Positions 19,301-27,974 of a stretch of 64,000 nucleotides of DNA are shown in pieces (positions within the stretch are counted from its first letter, which is position 1; each line of letters starts with the position of its first letter). The notes under the pieces were generated by a model that was given only the letters and a program-made list of their open reading frames with translations, did not search any database and was not told the origin of the DNA. Both the position numbers and the translations under genes were made by a program. This DNA comes from an uncultured Flavobacterium sp. (GTDB lineage Bacteria; Bacteroidota; Bacteroidia; Flavobacteriales; Flavobacteriaceae): the NCBI RefSeq assembly GCF_946478785.1, contig NZ_CAMLDD010000012.1:78449-142448 (forward strand), written 5' to 3'.

Positions 19301-19969
19301 ATGCTTCAGAAAAATTTTTCAGGACATATTTTCGAAACCGGAACCGATGAAGCCGGTCGTGGTTGCTTAGCCGGACCTGTAACTGCTGCTGCTGTTATTT
19401 TACCTGCTGAATTTGAGAACTCTTTTTTAAATGACAGTAAACAGCTTTCTGAAAAAACAAGAGAACTCTTAAAACCTATTATTGAGGAAAATGCTGTTTG
19501 TTTTGCTGTAACCCATTTACATCCGGATGAAATTGATGAAATAAATATCCTGAATGCTTCGATGAAAGGCATGCAGGAATGTATTTTGAAATTAAACCAG
19601 AAACCCGGATTTATTATTGTAGACGGAAATCGGTCCCTGAATGCAAAATTGGGTTTAAAAAACACCTTTGGAAAACAATTTTCTTTAGCTGAAATTGAAT
19701 TATTGAAATCGATTCCGAATCAAAGTATCATAAAAGGCGATGCCAAATTTTTAAGCATTGCTGCAGCTTCCGTTTTGGCAAAAACATATCGTGATGAATT
19801 CATGAACGAAATACATAAAGAATTCCCGATGTACAACTGGAAACAAAACAAAGGATATCCAACCAAAGAACATCGGGAAGCTATTAGAAAATATGGCACT
19901 ACAAAATACCACCGAATGAGTTTCAGGCTCTTGCCGGAACAATTAGAACTGGATTTTCTTGAACAATAA
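19301..19969 (+). CDS. rnhB: Ribonuclease HII
   Basis: Cytoplasmic endonuclease that cuts RNA in RNA-DNA hybrids and removes misincorporated ribonucleotides. The catalytic signature DEAGRG is near residue 16, [16 protein letters not shown] in the middle, and the NKGYPT-x2-H motif near the end; length 222 is normal. I start at the ATG at 19301 and not at the TTG at 19280, because that TTG is part of an AATATTTG sequence that looks like a -7 promoter box. It is divergent from the porin gene. Confidence 0.95.
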   Translation: MLQKNFSGHIFETGTDEAGRGCLAGPVTAAAVILPAEFENSFLNDSKQLSEKTRELLKPIIEENAVCFAVTHLHPDEIDEINILNASMKGMQECILKLNQKPGFIIVDGNRSLNAKLGLKNTFGKQFSLAEIELLKSIPNQSIIKGDAKFLSIAAASVLAKTYRDEFMNEIHKEFPMYNWKQNKGYPTKEHREAIRKYGTTKYHRMSFRLLPEQLELDFLEQ

Positions 19970-20075
19970 ATAAGACTTGTCCAAATTCAGCAGAAAGCCA
20001 ATATTTTTTTGACTTGCACTATTTACTCTGCTGTATCCTGAAACAAAATTATTTAAATGTTTTTATCGACACTTT

Positions 20076-20816
20076 TCAGCTTACATTATTTATTTTTTTG
20101 AAAGCGAATTTAGGAGCAACTCTTGAAATAAAATACAACAGTCGGACCTTAGAAACTCTAATCTCTACTTTACCACTGGTAATTCCTTTTAGCATTTCTG
20201 AAACAGCTTTCTCGGCAGTTATCGCTATTTTAGGAGGATTACCTTTATGCCATGGAGTATCAACTGCCGGAAACATCACTTCAATTATTTGAATTTCTTC
20301 ATTTTGAAGCTGACTGCGCAAAACCTGCGTAAAAGAATGCAACGCCGATTTGGTGGCATTGTAAAATGTGTAAATTGTTCTGGGAACATAGATTAAGCCA
20401 GTCGTAATATTGATGATTTTAGAATTATTATTCCTAATTAATATCGGATATAATAATTTTATTAGCCGAATGGGAGCAGTTAAATTCGTAGCTACCTCAT
20501 CATTCATTTTTTCCAGTATCAATTCGTCTTCAACAAAATTAGTACTGGATACAATTGCTGCATTATTGATTAAAACATTAGTTTCAGGATGATTTTGGCT
20601 TATCCATTCTGCAAAAGATACACATTCAGCTTGCTGAGAAATATCACATTGATACACAATCAAATTGGGTAATTGTTTTTTTGCCAAAGCAAGTTTATCC
20701 GCAGAACGCGAACAAATGATGATTTTATTTCTTCTTTCGATAAGCTGCCTGCACATTTCGAATCCAATACCAGAGCTGCCGCCGGTAATAATAATGGTAC
20801 TATTTGAAATTTCCAT
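20076..20816 (-). CDS. SDR-family oxidoreductase (DltE-like)
   Basis: A 246-residue cytoplasmic short-chain dehydrogenase with GGSSGIGFE for NAD(P) binding, NNAAIVS, and the catalytic YNATK. The start is placed at the ATG at 20816: the TTG that opens the longer frame at 20843 lies inside a perfect TACTTTTG promoter box. A Crp/Fnr regulator gene lies immediately upstream on the same strand and may control this gene. Substrate unknown; many relatives are annotated DltE by similarity only. Confidence 0.9.
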   Translation of the reverse strand: MEISNSTIIITGGSSGIGFEMCRQLIERRNKIIICSRSADKLALAKKQLPNLIVYQCDISQQAECVSFAEWISQNHPETNVLINNAAIVSSTNFVEDELILEKMNDEVATNLTAPIRLIKLLYPILIRNNNSKIINITTGLIYVPRTIYTFYNATKSALHSFTQVLRSQLQNEEIQIIEVMFPAVDTPWHKGNPPKIAITAEKAVSEMLKGITSGKVEIRVSKVRLLYFISRVAPKFAFKKINNVS

Positions 20817-20840
20817 AATCTTAAAATTTAAATTATGTTT

Positions 20841-20848
20841 CAAAAGTA
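20841..20848 (-). promoter_or_regulatory. -7 promoter box TACTTTTG of the SDR gene
   Basis: Matches TAnnTTTG, 25 nt upstream of the chosen ATG. It indicates the SDR has its own promoter between it and the Crp/Fnr gene. Confidence 0.5.
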
Positions 20849-20880
20849 ATTTTCGAATTAGATCAGCGCATTGACCTGTG

Positions 20881-21456
20881 TTAAGTCTTGTGCTTTTTTC
20901 TAATCCTGCTGAGTGATTCAGGCTGAATACCTAAATAAGAAGCTATGATTTGCTGAGAAACCCTATTTTCTAAATTTGGAAATTCATTTATAAAGATATC
21001 ATATCTTTTTTCTGCATCAAGAAGCAGTAATTCCCTTTCCCTCTTTTCCTTAATGCTAAAAGCTTTTTCAAGGATCTTTAGTAAAAAAACATTCCAAAAC
21101 GGATTCTTTTCCTTTATTTCCAACCAGTTTTGATAATCAATTTCTAAAATTTCAGCATCTTCGAGGGCTTCAATAAAAAAATAAGAAGGAGAATTGTTGA
21201 TCATGGCAGAATAAGAACTGATAAAATTATTCTCTGCAATGATGCTTTTCGTAAATTCATTTCCGTTTTCATGAATATAAACGTATCGAAATAAACCATT
21301 GATCACAAAAGCAACCTTGCGGGGAACTTGTCCTGCAGTAATAAAATAATCGCCCTTATGGATTGTTTTATATTCTGAAATATTTAATAGTTCCTGCAAT
21401 TCCTTTTCCGGAATATTCAACTGTTTTAAACCTGATTTTATATCTCTGTTCTCCAT
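20881..21456 (-). CDS. Crp/Fnr-family transcriptional regulator
   Basis: A 191-residue protein with an N-terminal cyclic-nucleotide-binding fold (residues ~20-115) and a short C-terminal helix-turn-helix (QQIIASYLGIQPESLSRIRKK) matching the Crp family type common in Bacteroidota, where an effector is often unknown. No Fnr cysteine cluster is visible, so it is not an iron-sulphur oxygen sensor. The SDR gene follows 64 nt downstream on the same strand and is the likely target. Confidence 0.88.
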   Translation of the reverse strand: MENRDIKSGLKQLNIPEKELQELLNISEYKTIHKGDYFITAGQVPRKVAFVINGLFRYVYIHENGNEFTKSIIAENNFISSYSAMINNSPSYFFIEALEDAEILEIDYQNWLEIKEKNPFWNVFLLKILEKAFSIKEKRERELLLLDAEKRYDIFINEFPNLENRVSQQIIASYLGIQPESLSRIRKKHKT

Positions 21457-21518
21457 ACAAGAAGTAGGTCTAATATTTCATGGTTTGCAATAAAAAAGAA
21501 GTAATCTGTAGTGTTTTC

Positions 21519-22217
21519 TTAAACAAATTCAGCTTCAAATAATTGAGTTAAATGTTTAACAATTTTAGATTTCACTTCTTCTTCATCCACTTTTTCTACG
21601 CCAAGTTCTACGTTTAAGGAAGTAACGGCTTTACCGCGAATTCCACAGGGAATTATATTATCAAAATAACCCAAATCTACATTTACATTTAAGGCAAAAC
21701 CATGCATGGTTACCCAGCGGGAAGCTCTAACGCCCATAGCACAAATTTTACGTGCAAACGGGGTTCCAACACCTAGCCAAACGCCTGTTTCGCCATCGCT
21801 TCGTCCGCATTTTAAACCATACTCTTCTAAAGTCAGAATGATAGATTCTTCGAGAAAACGTAAATATTTATGAATATCGGTAAAGAAGTTTTCTAAATCT
21901 AAAATTGGATAACCTACGATTTGTCCGGGTCCGTGATATGTAATATCGCCACCACGATTGATTTTATAAAAGGTGGCACCTTTGGCCTCAAGCTGTTTTT
22001 CGTTTAGTAACAAGTTTTCGAGATCACCACTTTTGCCTAAAGTATAAACATGCGGATGTTCTACAAAAAGCAGGTAATTTGGCGTCTCAAGATCAAGTTC
22101 TTCTCTTCTGTTTTTGATTTTTAAGTCGACTATATCCTTAAAAAGTTCTTCCTGATATTCCCAGGTCGATTTATAATCTTTACTTCCTAAATCCTGAAGT
22201 TGAATTTTTTTGTTCAT
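21519..22217 (-). CDS. lipB: Octanoyl-[acyl-carrier-protein] transferase LipB
   Basis: Moves octanoyl groups from acyl carrier protein to lipoyl domains, the first step of lipoate synthesis. Signatures: RGGDITYHGPGQ near residue 83, the lysine region ARKICAMGVR, and the catalytic cysteine in IIPCGI. Length 232 is normal. The lipoprotein gene upstream ends 5 nt before the start, so the two share an operon. Confidence 0.95.
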   Translation of the reverse strand: MNKKIQLQDLGSKDYKSTWEYQEELFKDIVDLKIKNRREELDLETPNYLLFVEHPHVYTLGKSGDLENLLLNEKQLEAKGATFYKINRGGDITYHGPGQIVGYPILDLENFFTDIHKYLRFLEESIILTLEEYGLKCGRSDGETGVWLGVGTPFARKICAMGVRASRWVTMHGFALNVNVDLGYFDNIIPCGIRGKAVTSLNVELGVEKVDEEEVKSKIVKHLTQLFEAEFV

Positions 22218-22222
22218 TGTAA

Positions 22223-22978
22223 TTATTTTTCAAACTCTACTTCGAAGTTGAGCTTGTCAGGATTCTCCATATAATCCGTGAAAGGGTATTGAATTGTAAC
22301 TGTTTTTCGATCTTCGCTAAACAATGCATTTGGGTTTGATACCTTTTTTATTCGTTTAGGAAAATGATATTTAATCATATAATTAGAGGATGCAAACATC
22401 ATTTTTGACATATCTGCTGCAGAATCGGCAGCCTTTTCAGTCAGTTTTTGTTTGTCAATTATTGCTTTACGGGTAAATTTCTTTCCGTCGTACGTATAAC
22501 TTAGTTTACTTTTATTATCTCCCAAACCTGCAAAAGGAGTTGAAGCACCTGCTCCGCCTTCCAGCTTTTGAAGAACGCTCATCGATTGTAGTACATCCTG
22601 CAGTTCGTTTACGTTTTTAAAATCGGTAGCAATGTTCATTAAAAACTGTTTTTGCTCTCTGTTCATTTTTATGTTGAATACAAAATTCTCCAGTTTTTTT
22701 ATTTCTTTTTGAGCTTCCGGAGACAATTTTGAAATACTATCCTGTTTTTCTGCTATTAATTGTTTGAAGGTAAAAGTAGAATCGATCGATTTTTTAGCAT
22801 CAGCCCCCATCTGATCACCTATTTGATCTCCGGCCATTGCCATTAATGCCGAACCGTCTACATCTAAAGAAAATTTACCGTTACCATTATCGTTTACATA
22901 AATGTTTTCGGTAAAAGTGCAGCTGGTAAGTGTTGCCAGCAGTAATGAAAAACTAAGTAATTTATATAATTTCAGCAT
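22223..22978 (-). CDS. Lipoprotein of unknown function
   Basis: A 251-residue protein with lipoprotein signal (LLATLTSC, acylated Cys near residue 20 from the ATG at 22978). The mature part has a helical middle rich in Lys, Asp and Met and ends in a beta-rich domain with the pattern RKTVTIQYPFTDY. The start is the ATG at 22978; the frame opens earlier at 22996 with a TTG lying in the promoter box. No known domain is recognised. It is the first gene before lipB. Confidence 0.8.
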   Translation of the reverse strand: MLKLYKLLSFSLLLATLTSCTFTENIYVNDNGNGKFSLDVDGSALMAMAGDQIGDQMGADAKKSIDSTFTFKQLIAEKQDSISKLSPEAQKEIKKLENFVFNIKMNREQKQFLMNIATDFKNVNELQDVLQSMSVLQKLEGGAGASTPFAGLGDNKSKLSYTYDGKKFTRKAIIDKQKLTEKAADSAADMSKMMFASSNYMIKYHFPKRIKKVSNPNALFSEDRKTVTIQYPFTDYMENPDKLNFEVEFEK

Positions 22979-22993
22979 GGTTAATTTTTTTAT

Positions 22994-23001
22994 CAAAGAT
23001 A
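22994..23001 (-). promoter_or_regulatory. -7 promoter box TATCTTTG
   Basis: A perfect TAnnTTTG match 15 nt upstream of the ATG of the lipoprotein gene; it should drive the lipoprotein-lipB pair. Confidence 0.55.
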
Positions 23002-23055
23002 CGAAGTCTATTTTAAATGTTTAATTGGTGATTTGTTTAATCGTTGAATTGTTTT

Positions 23056-23772
23056 TTATTTCAACGTATTAAATCCGTTGCTGGACATAAATGCATTTTT
23101 TCTTTCTTCTTCATTTCTAAATAATTCCAATAGGATTTTATTTGGCACTAATAATAATGTTGGTCCATAAACTTCTCCTTCATCTTCTCTATGGATAACA
23201 TTAAAAAACTTAGGGCTTTCAATTGCATTTATATAATCTTTTATCAAAATTAATTTTTGATTTAAAGCTTGATGAAATTCAAATTTAATAGTATCTCCCT
23301 TAATTGATCCAACATCAAGATATGCTCCTGCCAAAAAAGATTTCATCTGCAGTTTCGTTATATTTTTTAAAATACTTGGTTTCAAAAAACCTTGTTGTTT
23401 TTCTACTTCTACCTCACCAAAGCCATAATAATATTCTTTAACCTTAGAATACGTAAAATCATAGAAATTACCGTATTTGTAAAAACTTGGTATGTTGATA
23501 AATTTATAAATTTGATGACAATTTTGGCACTCTTCTTTATATTTACCTTTTTTAAACTTCAGACCTGTCACTTCTGAAAAACGATAAACCTTGCCTAATT
23601 TAGATTCGTGTATCCAAAAAGCCATTTTACGTGATTTTAAATCACTTTCATAATGATAAGGAAGACTAAAATCCCAAGTGTCATTACCAAGCATATAATA
23701 TAACTTATCTAACTCTTGCGACTGAACTGTCGTCACTGATAACATAAATAGTATCGTAATTAAAAATTTCAT
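23056..23772 (-). CDS. Secreted protein of unknown function
   Basis: A 238-residue protein from the ATG at 23772, with a signal peptide (MKFLITILFMLSVTTVQSQ). The mature part has a CQNC pair near residue 82 that could bind metal or form a disulfide, and otherwise mixed alpha/beta character. No family recognised. It is followed by a short gap and then the lipoprotein-lipB operon on the same strand. Confidence 0.7.
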   Translation of the reverse strand: MKFLITILFMLSVTTVQSQELDKLYYMLGNDTWDFSLPYHYESDLKSRKMAFWIHESKLGKVYRFSEVTGLKFKKGKYKEECQNCHQIYKFINIPSFYKYGNFYDFTYSKVKEYYYGFGEVEVEKQQGFLKPSILKNITKLQMKSFLAGAYLDVGSIKGDTIKFEFHQALNQKLILIKDYINAIESPKFFNVIHREDEGEVYGPTLLLVPNKILLELFRNEEERKNAFMSSNGFNTLK

Positions 23773-23903
23773 AATTGCTGTTTCGTTATTTTTTTGATTT
23801 GATTGACGCAATATAAATATAATCCTATTCTTCTATGATTTATATCTTTTTCTGAATTATTGCTGTTTTTGAAATTTTCTTTTAGCAACAAAAACTTCTA
23901 ATC

Positions 23904-23974
23904 TAGCCCCGATAGAATGAAAATCCTTTTATGCCGGTGTTCGGCATAAAAGATTGAAATGAATAGCGGGACTA
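23904..23974 (+). repeat. Interspersed structured repeat, copy A
   Basis: Starts TAGCCCCGATAG and ends TAGCGGGACTA, which can pair as an outer stem. Inside is a perfect 11-bp hairpin, CTTTTATGCCG (23926-23936) with CGGCATAAAAG (23942-23952). It lies in the 308-bp gap before lysS. The same frame with a different hairpin occurs at 55631 and 63177. Confidence 0.8.
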
Positions 23975-24027
23975 AATGTAATTGAAATACGTTAATTTTC
24001 TGCTTCAAAAAACCTTGATACTTAGGG

Positions 24028-24057
24028 TTGAAACTTGAAACAAAAATTTTATCTTTG
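24028..24057 (+). promoter_or_regulatory. lysS promoter (TTG, 19 nt, TATCTTTG)
   Basis: TTG at 24028-24030 and TATCTTTG at 24050-24057, separated by 19 nt, an ideal Bacteroidota sigma-A promoter, 23 nt upstream of the lysS start. Confidence 0.75.
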
Positions 24058-24080
24058 CACACTTAAAAAAAGAGCACAAA

Positions 24081-25784
24081 ATGGCATTATCAGAACAAGA
24101 AATCATCAGAAGAGAAAAACTTCAAAACTTACGCTACTTAGGAATCAATCCTTATCCGGCTAATCTTTTTCCTGTAAATCATACTTCGAAACAGGTAAAG
24201 GAATCTTTTGAAGAGGGTAAGAAGGTGATCGTTGCGGGACGTTTGATGAGTGTTCGTGATCAGGGAAAAGCTTGTTTTGCTGAACTACAAGATAGCGAAG
24301 GGCGTTTGCAATTGTACGTGAATCGCGATGTTTTGTGTGAAGGTGATGATAAAACTTTATACAACACGGTATTTAAAAAATTAACTGATTTAGGTGATTT
24401 TATTGGTATTGAAGGTGAATTGTTTACTACGAAAGTGGGGGCACAATGTATTCGTGTTGACGGATTTACTTTTTTAAGTAAAACACTGCGACCGCTTCCT
24501 TTACCAAAAACGGATGAAGACGGAAACATTCACGATGCTTTTAATGATCCTGAATTGCGTTACAGAATGCGTTATGTAGATTTAACAGTGAATCAGCATG
24601 TTAAAGATACTTTTATCAAACGTACAAAGTTGTTTACTGCAATGCGTGGTTATTTTAATGATGCAGGTTATCTTGAGGTTGAGACTCCGGTTTTACAGCC
24701 AATTGCGGGTGGTGCTTCGGCGAGACCTTTTATCACACATCATAATTCGCTTGATATTCCGCTTTACATGCGTATTGCAAACGAATTGTATTTGAAAAGA
24801 TTAATTGTTGGTGGTTTTGAAGGTGTGTATGAGTTCTCTAAAAACTTTAGAAATGAAGGAATGGACAGAACACATAATCCTGAATTTACCGCTATGGAAA
24901 TATATGTAGCCTACAAAGACTACAACTGGATGATGGAATTTGCTGAAGGTTTGCTTGAGCATTGCGCGATTGCTGTAAACGGAACTAGTGAAGTTACTTT
25001 TGGTGAACACCAAATTAACTTTAAAGCACCTTATGCCCGTGTTACCATGACCGATTCTATTAAACATTTTACCGGTTTTGATATCTCAGGAAAAAGCGAA
25101 GACGAATTGTTTGAAGCTGCAAGAGGAATGGGAATCGACGTTGATAAAACAATGGGGAAAGGAAAACTGATTGATGAGATTTTTGGCGCTAAATGCGAAG
25201 GAAATTATATTCAGCCCACTTTCATTACGGATTATCCTAAAGAAATGTCTCCTCTTTGTAAGGAACACCGCGACAATCCGGAACTTACGGAGCGTTTTGA
25301 ATTGATGGTTTGTGGTAAAGAAATCGCCAATGCTTATTCTGAATTGAATGACCCAATTGACCAGCGTGAGCGTTTTGAAGATCAAATGCGTTTGTCTGAA
25401 AAAGGTGATGATGAAGCGAACGGAATTATCGATGAAGATTTCTTAAGAGCTTTAGAATACGGTATGCCTCCAACATCCGGAATGGGAATTGGAATGGATC
25501 GTTTGATTATGTATTTGACTAACAATGCATCGATTCAGGAGGTTTTATTGTTCCCGCAAATGCGTCCGGAGAAAAAACAAGCTCAGATTGAATTGTCTGA
25601 TGAAGAGAAATTTATCGTAGATTTATTGAAAGGAAATGAAAATAAAATGGATCTTCAGCAATTAAAAATTACTGCGAATTTAAGTGGTAAAAAATGGGAT
25701 GCTTCTATGAAAAACTTATCTAAACACGGTTTGACTAAGGTTGCTGTTGAAGGTGAGTTTAAAATGGTTGAATTGGTGGGGTAA
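24081..25784 (+). CDS. lysS: Lysyl-tRNA synthetase, class II
   Basis: Charges tRNA-Lys in the cytoplasm. The N-terminal anticodon-binding OB fold covers about residues 55-150 (VIVAGRLMSVRDQGK). Class II motif 2 is FRNEGMDRTHNPEFT near residue 258 and motif 3 is GMGIGMDRLIMYL near residue 470. Length 567 exceeds the ~500 of E. coli LysS because of about 60 extra C-terminal residues, common in Bacteroidota. Promoter well defined upstream. Confidence 0.97.
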   Translation: MALSEQEIIRREKLQNLRYLGINPYPANLFPVNHTSKQVKESFEEGKKVIVAGRLMSVRDQGKACFAELQDSEGRLQLYVNRDVLCEGDDKTLYNTVFKKLTDLGDFIGIEGELFTTKVGAQCIRVDGFTFLSKTLRPLPLPKTDEDGNIHDAFNDPELRYRMRYVDLTVNQHVKDTFIKRTKLFTAMRGYFNDAGYLEVETPVLQPIAGGASARPFITHHNSLDIPLYMRIANELYLKRLIVGGFEGVYEFSKNFRNEGMDRTHNPEFTAMEIYVAYKDYNWMMEFAEGLLEHCAIAVNGTSEVTFGEHQINFKAPYARVTMTDSIKHFTGFDISGKSEDELFEAARGMGIDVDKTMGKGKLIDEIFGAKCEGNYIQPTFITDYPKEMSPLCKEHRDNPELTERFELMVCGKEIANAYSELNDPIDQRERFEDQMRLSEKGDDEANGIIDEDFLRALEYGMPPTSGMGIGMDRLIMYLTNNASIQEVLLFPQMRPEKKQAQIELSDEEKFIVDLLKGNENKMDLQQLKITANLSGKKWDASMKNLSKHGLTKVAVEGEFKMVELVG

Positions 25785-25956
25785 AAATATCTAAGATATT
25801 CATTTAATCTGTTTGATAATAACATTGATAACAGGTTGTGATTGTGGTTTGTTCCTTAAATTGGGTTTAGGCATTTTGTATGAATGTATAATTTGTTACT
25901 TAAATAAATCAAAACTTATGGAAAAAATAAAAAACGGCGTGTTTAAAACTTTGACT

Positions 25957-26033
25957 GCGTGAGCACAATTTTTACGACAAACCACTATCATAATGAATAG
26001 CTCAAAGTTAAGGGTTGGAATCCCTTCTCACGC
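25957..26033 (+). ncRNA. tRNA-like relic
   Basis: A 77-nt span with a perfect 7-bp acceptor stem (GCGTGAG with CTCACGC) and, directly before the 3' acceptor strand, a perfect T arm (AAGGG, loop TTGGAAT, CCCTT). The T loop differs from the canonical TTCGAAT by one base. A short stem (CTAT with ATAG) around a loop containing CAT sits where an anticodon arm would be, but I cannot fold a D arm. It is followed by a terminator. Most likely a decayed tRNA copy or integration scar; a functional tRNA is unlikely. Confidence 0.45.
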
Positions 26034-26038
26034 GCAAA

Positions 26039-26066
26039 AAAAAGAGCTTCGTCGGAAGCTCTTTTT
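26039..26066. terminator. Bidirectional terminator
   Basis: A 12-bp stem (AAAAAGAGCTTC with GAAGCTCTTTTT) and GTCG loop, between the tRNA-like relic and the convergent RloB-like gene; T runs on both strands. Confidence 0.85.
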
Positions 26067-26657
26067 TTATTGTTTTTGTTTTTCTAAATAGATAACCAAT
26101 TTATCAATATCAGTGTACGGATTCAAATTAAAAACTTCCATTCCATCATTATTTTCAATTACTGTTAATCTACTTTTTTCAGCATGAGATTTCGCTGTAG
26201 TTATTTTATCTTTTAAAATTGAATAGTGCTTAAAACTATTTTTTTCATAATTCTCCATTCCAGCACATTTTTTCAATTCCTTTTCTAACTCCGCTTCCGA
26301 AGTAAAAGCTTTGGTTGAATTTTTAAAGTGAAGCAAATACCACGTCTCAAAACATATACTGGAAAAAATTACATCTGCGCTTTTTTGAGAAGCAAGTTTG
26401 AAAACATCTCCTCTTCGTGGGAAATTATCATGGTCAAAAACTACAAATATCTTTTCAAAACCCTCTTTCTTTGCATTTTTTAAAATATCAGTCACATCAC
26501 CTTTACAGTCAATTACATTTACAGCTATGGTTTTAGGTAAACCTAAATCCTCTTTCATTGCATTAAAATAATTCTTCTCAGTCAATCCTTCACAACGAAT
26601 CAGAACTTTTGATTTAAGTTGTCGTTCCTTAAAATTATTTTTAGGTCTTTTAGCCAT
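26067..26657 (-). CDS. RloB-like TOPRIM-type protein (defence pair, putative nuclease)
   Basis: A 196-residue protein matching the RloB family as I know it. The TOPRIM-like acidic residues are in place: Glu23 in IRCEGLTEKNYF, and Asp75 and Asp77 in VFDHDNFP, both after predicted beta strands. It starts 2 nt after the AAA ATPase gene ends, so translation is probably coupled. By analogy with ATPase plus TOPRIM defence pairs (RloAB, AbiL, PARIS) the ATPase would control this effector, which would cut nucleic acid after phage sensing. That role is inference. Start is the only good ATG. Confidence 0.8.
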   Translation of the reverse strand: MAKRPKNNFKERQLKSKVLIRCEGLTEKNYFNAMKEDLGLPKTIAVNVIDCKGDVTDILKNAKKEGFEKIFVVFDHDNFPRRGDVFKLASQKSADVIFSSICFETWYLLHFKNSTKAFTSEAELEKELKKCAGMENYEKNSFKHYSILKDKITTAKSHAEKSRLTVIENNDGMEVFNLNPYTDIDKLVIYLEKQKQ

Positions 26658-26659
26658 AA

Positions 26660-27886
26660 TTATGAATTGATATAATCTATTAATTCATGTCTAAAAGTTT
26701 CTTTTGCTATATTCGGAACTGCACCTAATCTTCCTTCAATATACCATTTTTCGAAATTCCCTTCTCTGATTCCTTTAATATCAGAAACTGTATATAATTC
26801 GGTTTCACCTTTTGAATTTTTTTCAACTAAATTGATTTGATCACGTCGTAAATTATTTTCAGGGCTTAATAACGTAGTATCATGAGTTGCAAATATGAAT
26901 TGAGCTCCTTTTTTATTTATTTTAGGATCATTAAATAAGCTTAATATGTATTGCGCAATTTCAGGGTGCAAACTTCTCTCAAATTCATCAACCATTAAAA
27001 CATTACCTTCTATTAAAGCATTTAATAGAAGCGGAACAAAAGCAATAACTCTTTGTGTTCCAGAAGATTCATCTTCAAAACTAAATTCTATTTTTTCTTT
27101 ATTTCCATTCAAATGAAATGTTTTAATTCCACCCTCTCTTTCTTCAAAATCAATTACTTGTGTATCAACTTTTTGAATTAACGACTTAGATAATTTCAAA
27201 ATACCTTCCCAAGCATCTAAATCTTCAAACATAATTTTACTAAATGTTTTATTAAATTTATCAGAATGTAACATGTTTGACGTAAGAGTAATAATAGTTC
27301 TAAGACTTTGATAAACATCTTTCGCAATCTCAATGTTTTCTAACGCTGCTTTCCCTAAAAATAACTGATTTTCATTTGTACGTTGCTTGATACTCTCAAA
27401 AATTCCCTCATATCCATTTCCTTTAGTAAATTCTTGTCGATTCCTTTCAAAAACTTTTACTTTCAATCCTTTTGGATAACTAAACAGGGACTCCTTTAAT
27501 ATTTCATTTCTAAAAACTTCAATACTATAAACATACTTTATTTGATTAACTAAAATATCAATTGAAAAATAAGAAGGTTTATGTAAACTTTCTTCATTTA
27601 ATTTAAAAGGCTCATACAAATAAATAATTTCATTTGGCTTATTATCTGTTGATGATTTAAAAAAGATTAAAAAATCACTCAAAGCTCTAATAATATTACT
27701 TTTTCCACTTGCATTTGGTCCATAAATAGCTGCAGAAGTTAAGGCATAGTAATCTTTATTTTTAGTAGCCTCAGAATTTGTCTTCTTGATAACATTTACA
27801 GGATTTTTTGAATCACTAGGAATCATAGACAATTCAACCATTTCATTAATAGACCGAAAATTTGACACTCTAAAGTTTAACAACAT
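26660..27886 (-). CDS. AAA ATPase, RloA/AbiL-type partner of the RloB-like protein
   Basis: A 408-residue ABC/SMC-like ATPase of the AAA15/AAA21 group. From the ATG at 27886 the N-terminus LLNFRVSNFRSI is the usual first strand of the family; an ATG at 27919 would add 11 residues that do not fit. Walker A is GPNASGKS at residues 56-63, a signature-like SSGTQR precedes the Walker B VLMVDEFE (Asp300-Glu301), and the switch histidine is in FATHDT (His335). The following gene is RloB-like. Probable phage-sensing component; inference from family and neighbour. Confidence 0.85.
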   Translation of the reverse strand: MLLNFRVSNFRSINEMVELSMIPSDSKNPVNVIKKTNSEATKNKDYYALTSAAIYGPNASGKSNIIRALSDFLIFFKSSTDNKPNEIIYLYEPFKLNEESLHKPSYFSIDILVNQIKYVYSIEVFRNEILKESLFSYPKGLKVKVFERNRQEFTKGNGYEGIFESIKQRTNENQLFLGKAALENIEIAKDVYQSLRTIITLTSNMLHSDKFNKTFSKIMFEDLDAWEGILKLSKSLIQKVDTQVIDFEEREGGIKTFHLNGNKEKIEFSFEDESSGTQRVIAFVPLLLNALIEGNVLMVDEFERSLHPEIAQYILSLFNDPKINKKGAQFIFATHDTTLLSPENNLRRDQINLVEKNSKGETELYTVSDIKGIREGNFEKWYIEGRLGAVPNIAKETFRHELIDYINS

Positions 27887-27974
27887 CAGATAAGAGTTTA
27901 ATTTGTAAATAATATGCAAATATAAGCTTTATTTACATTTCATGCCTATAAGAAGCAATTAGTTTGATAACATA

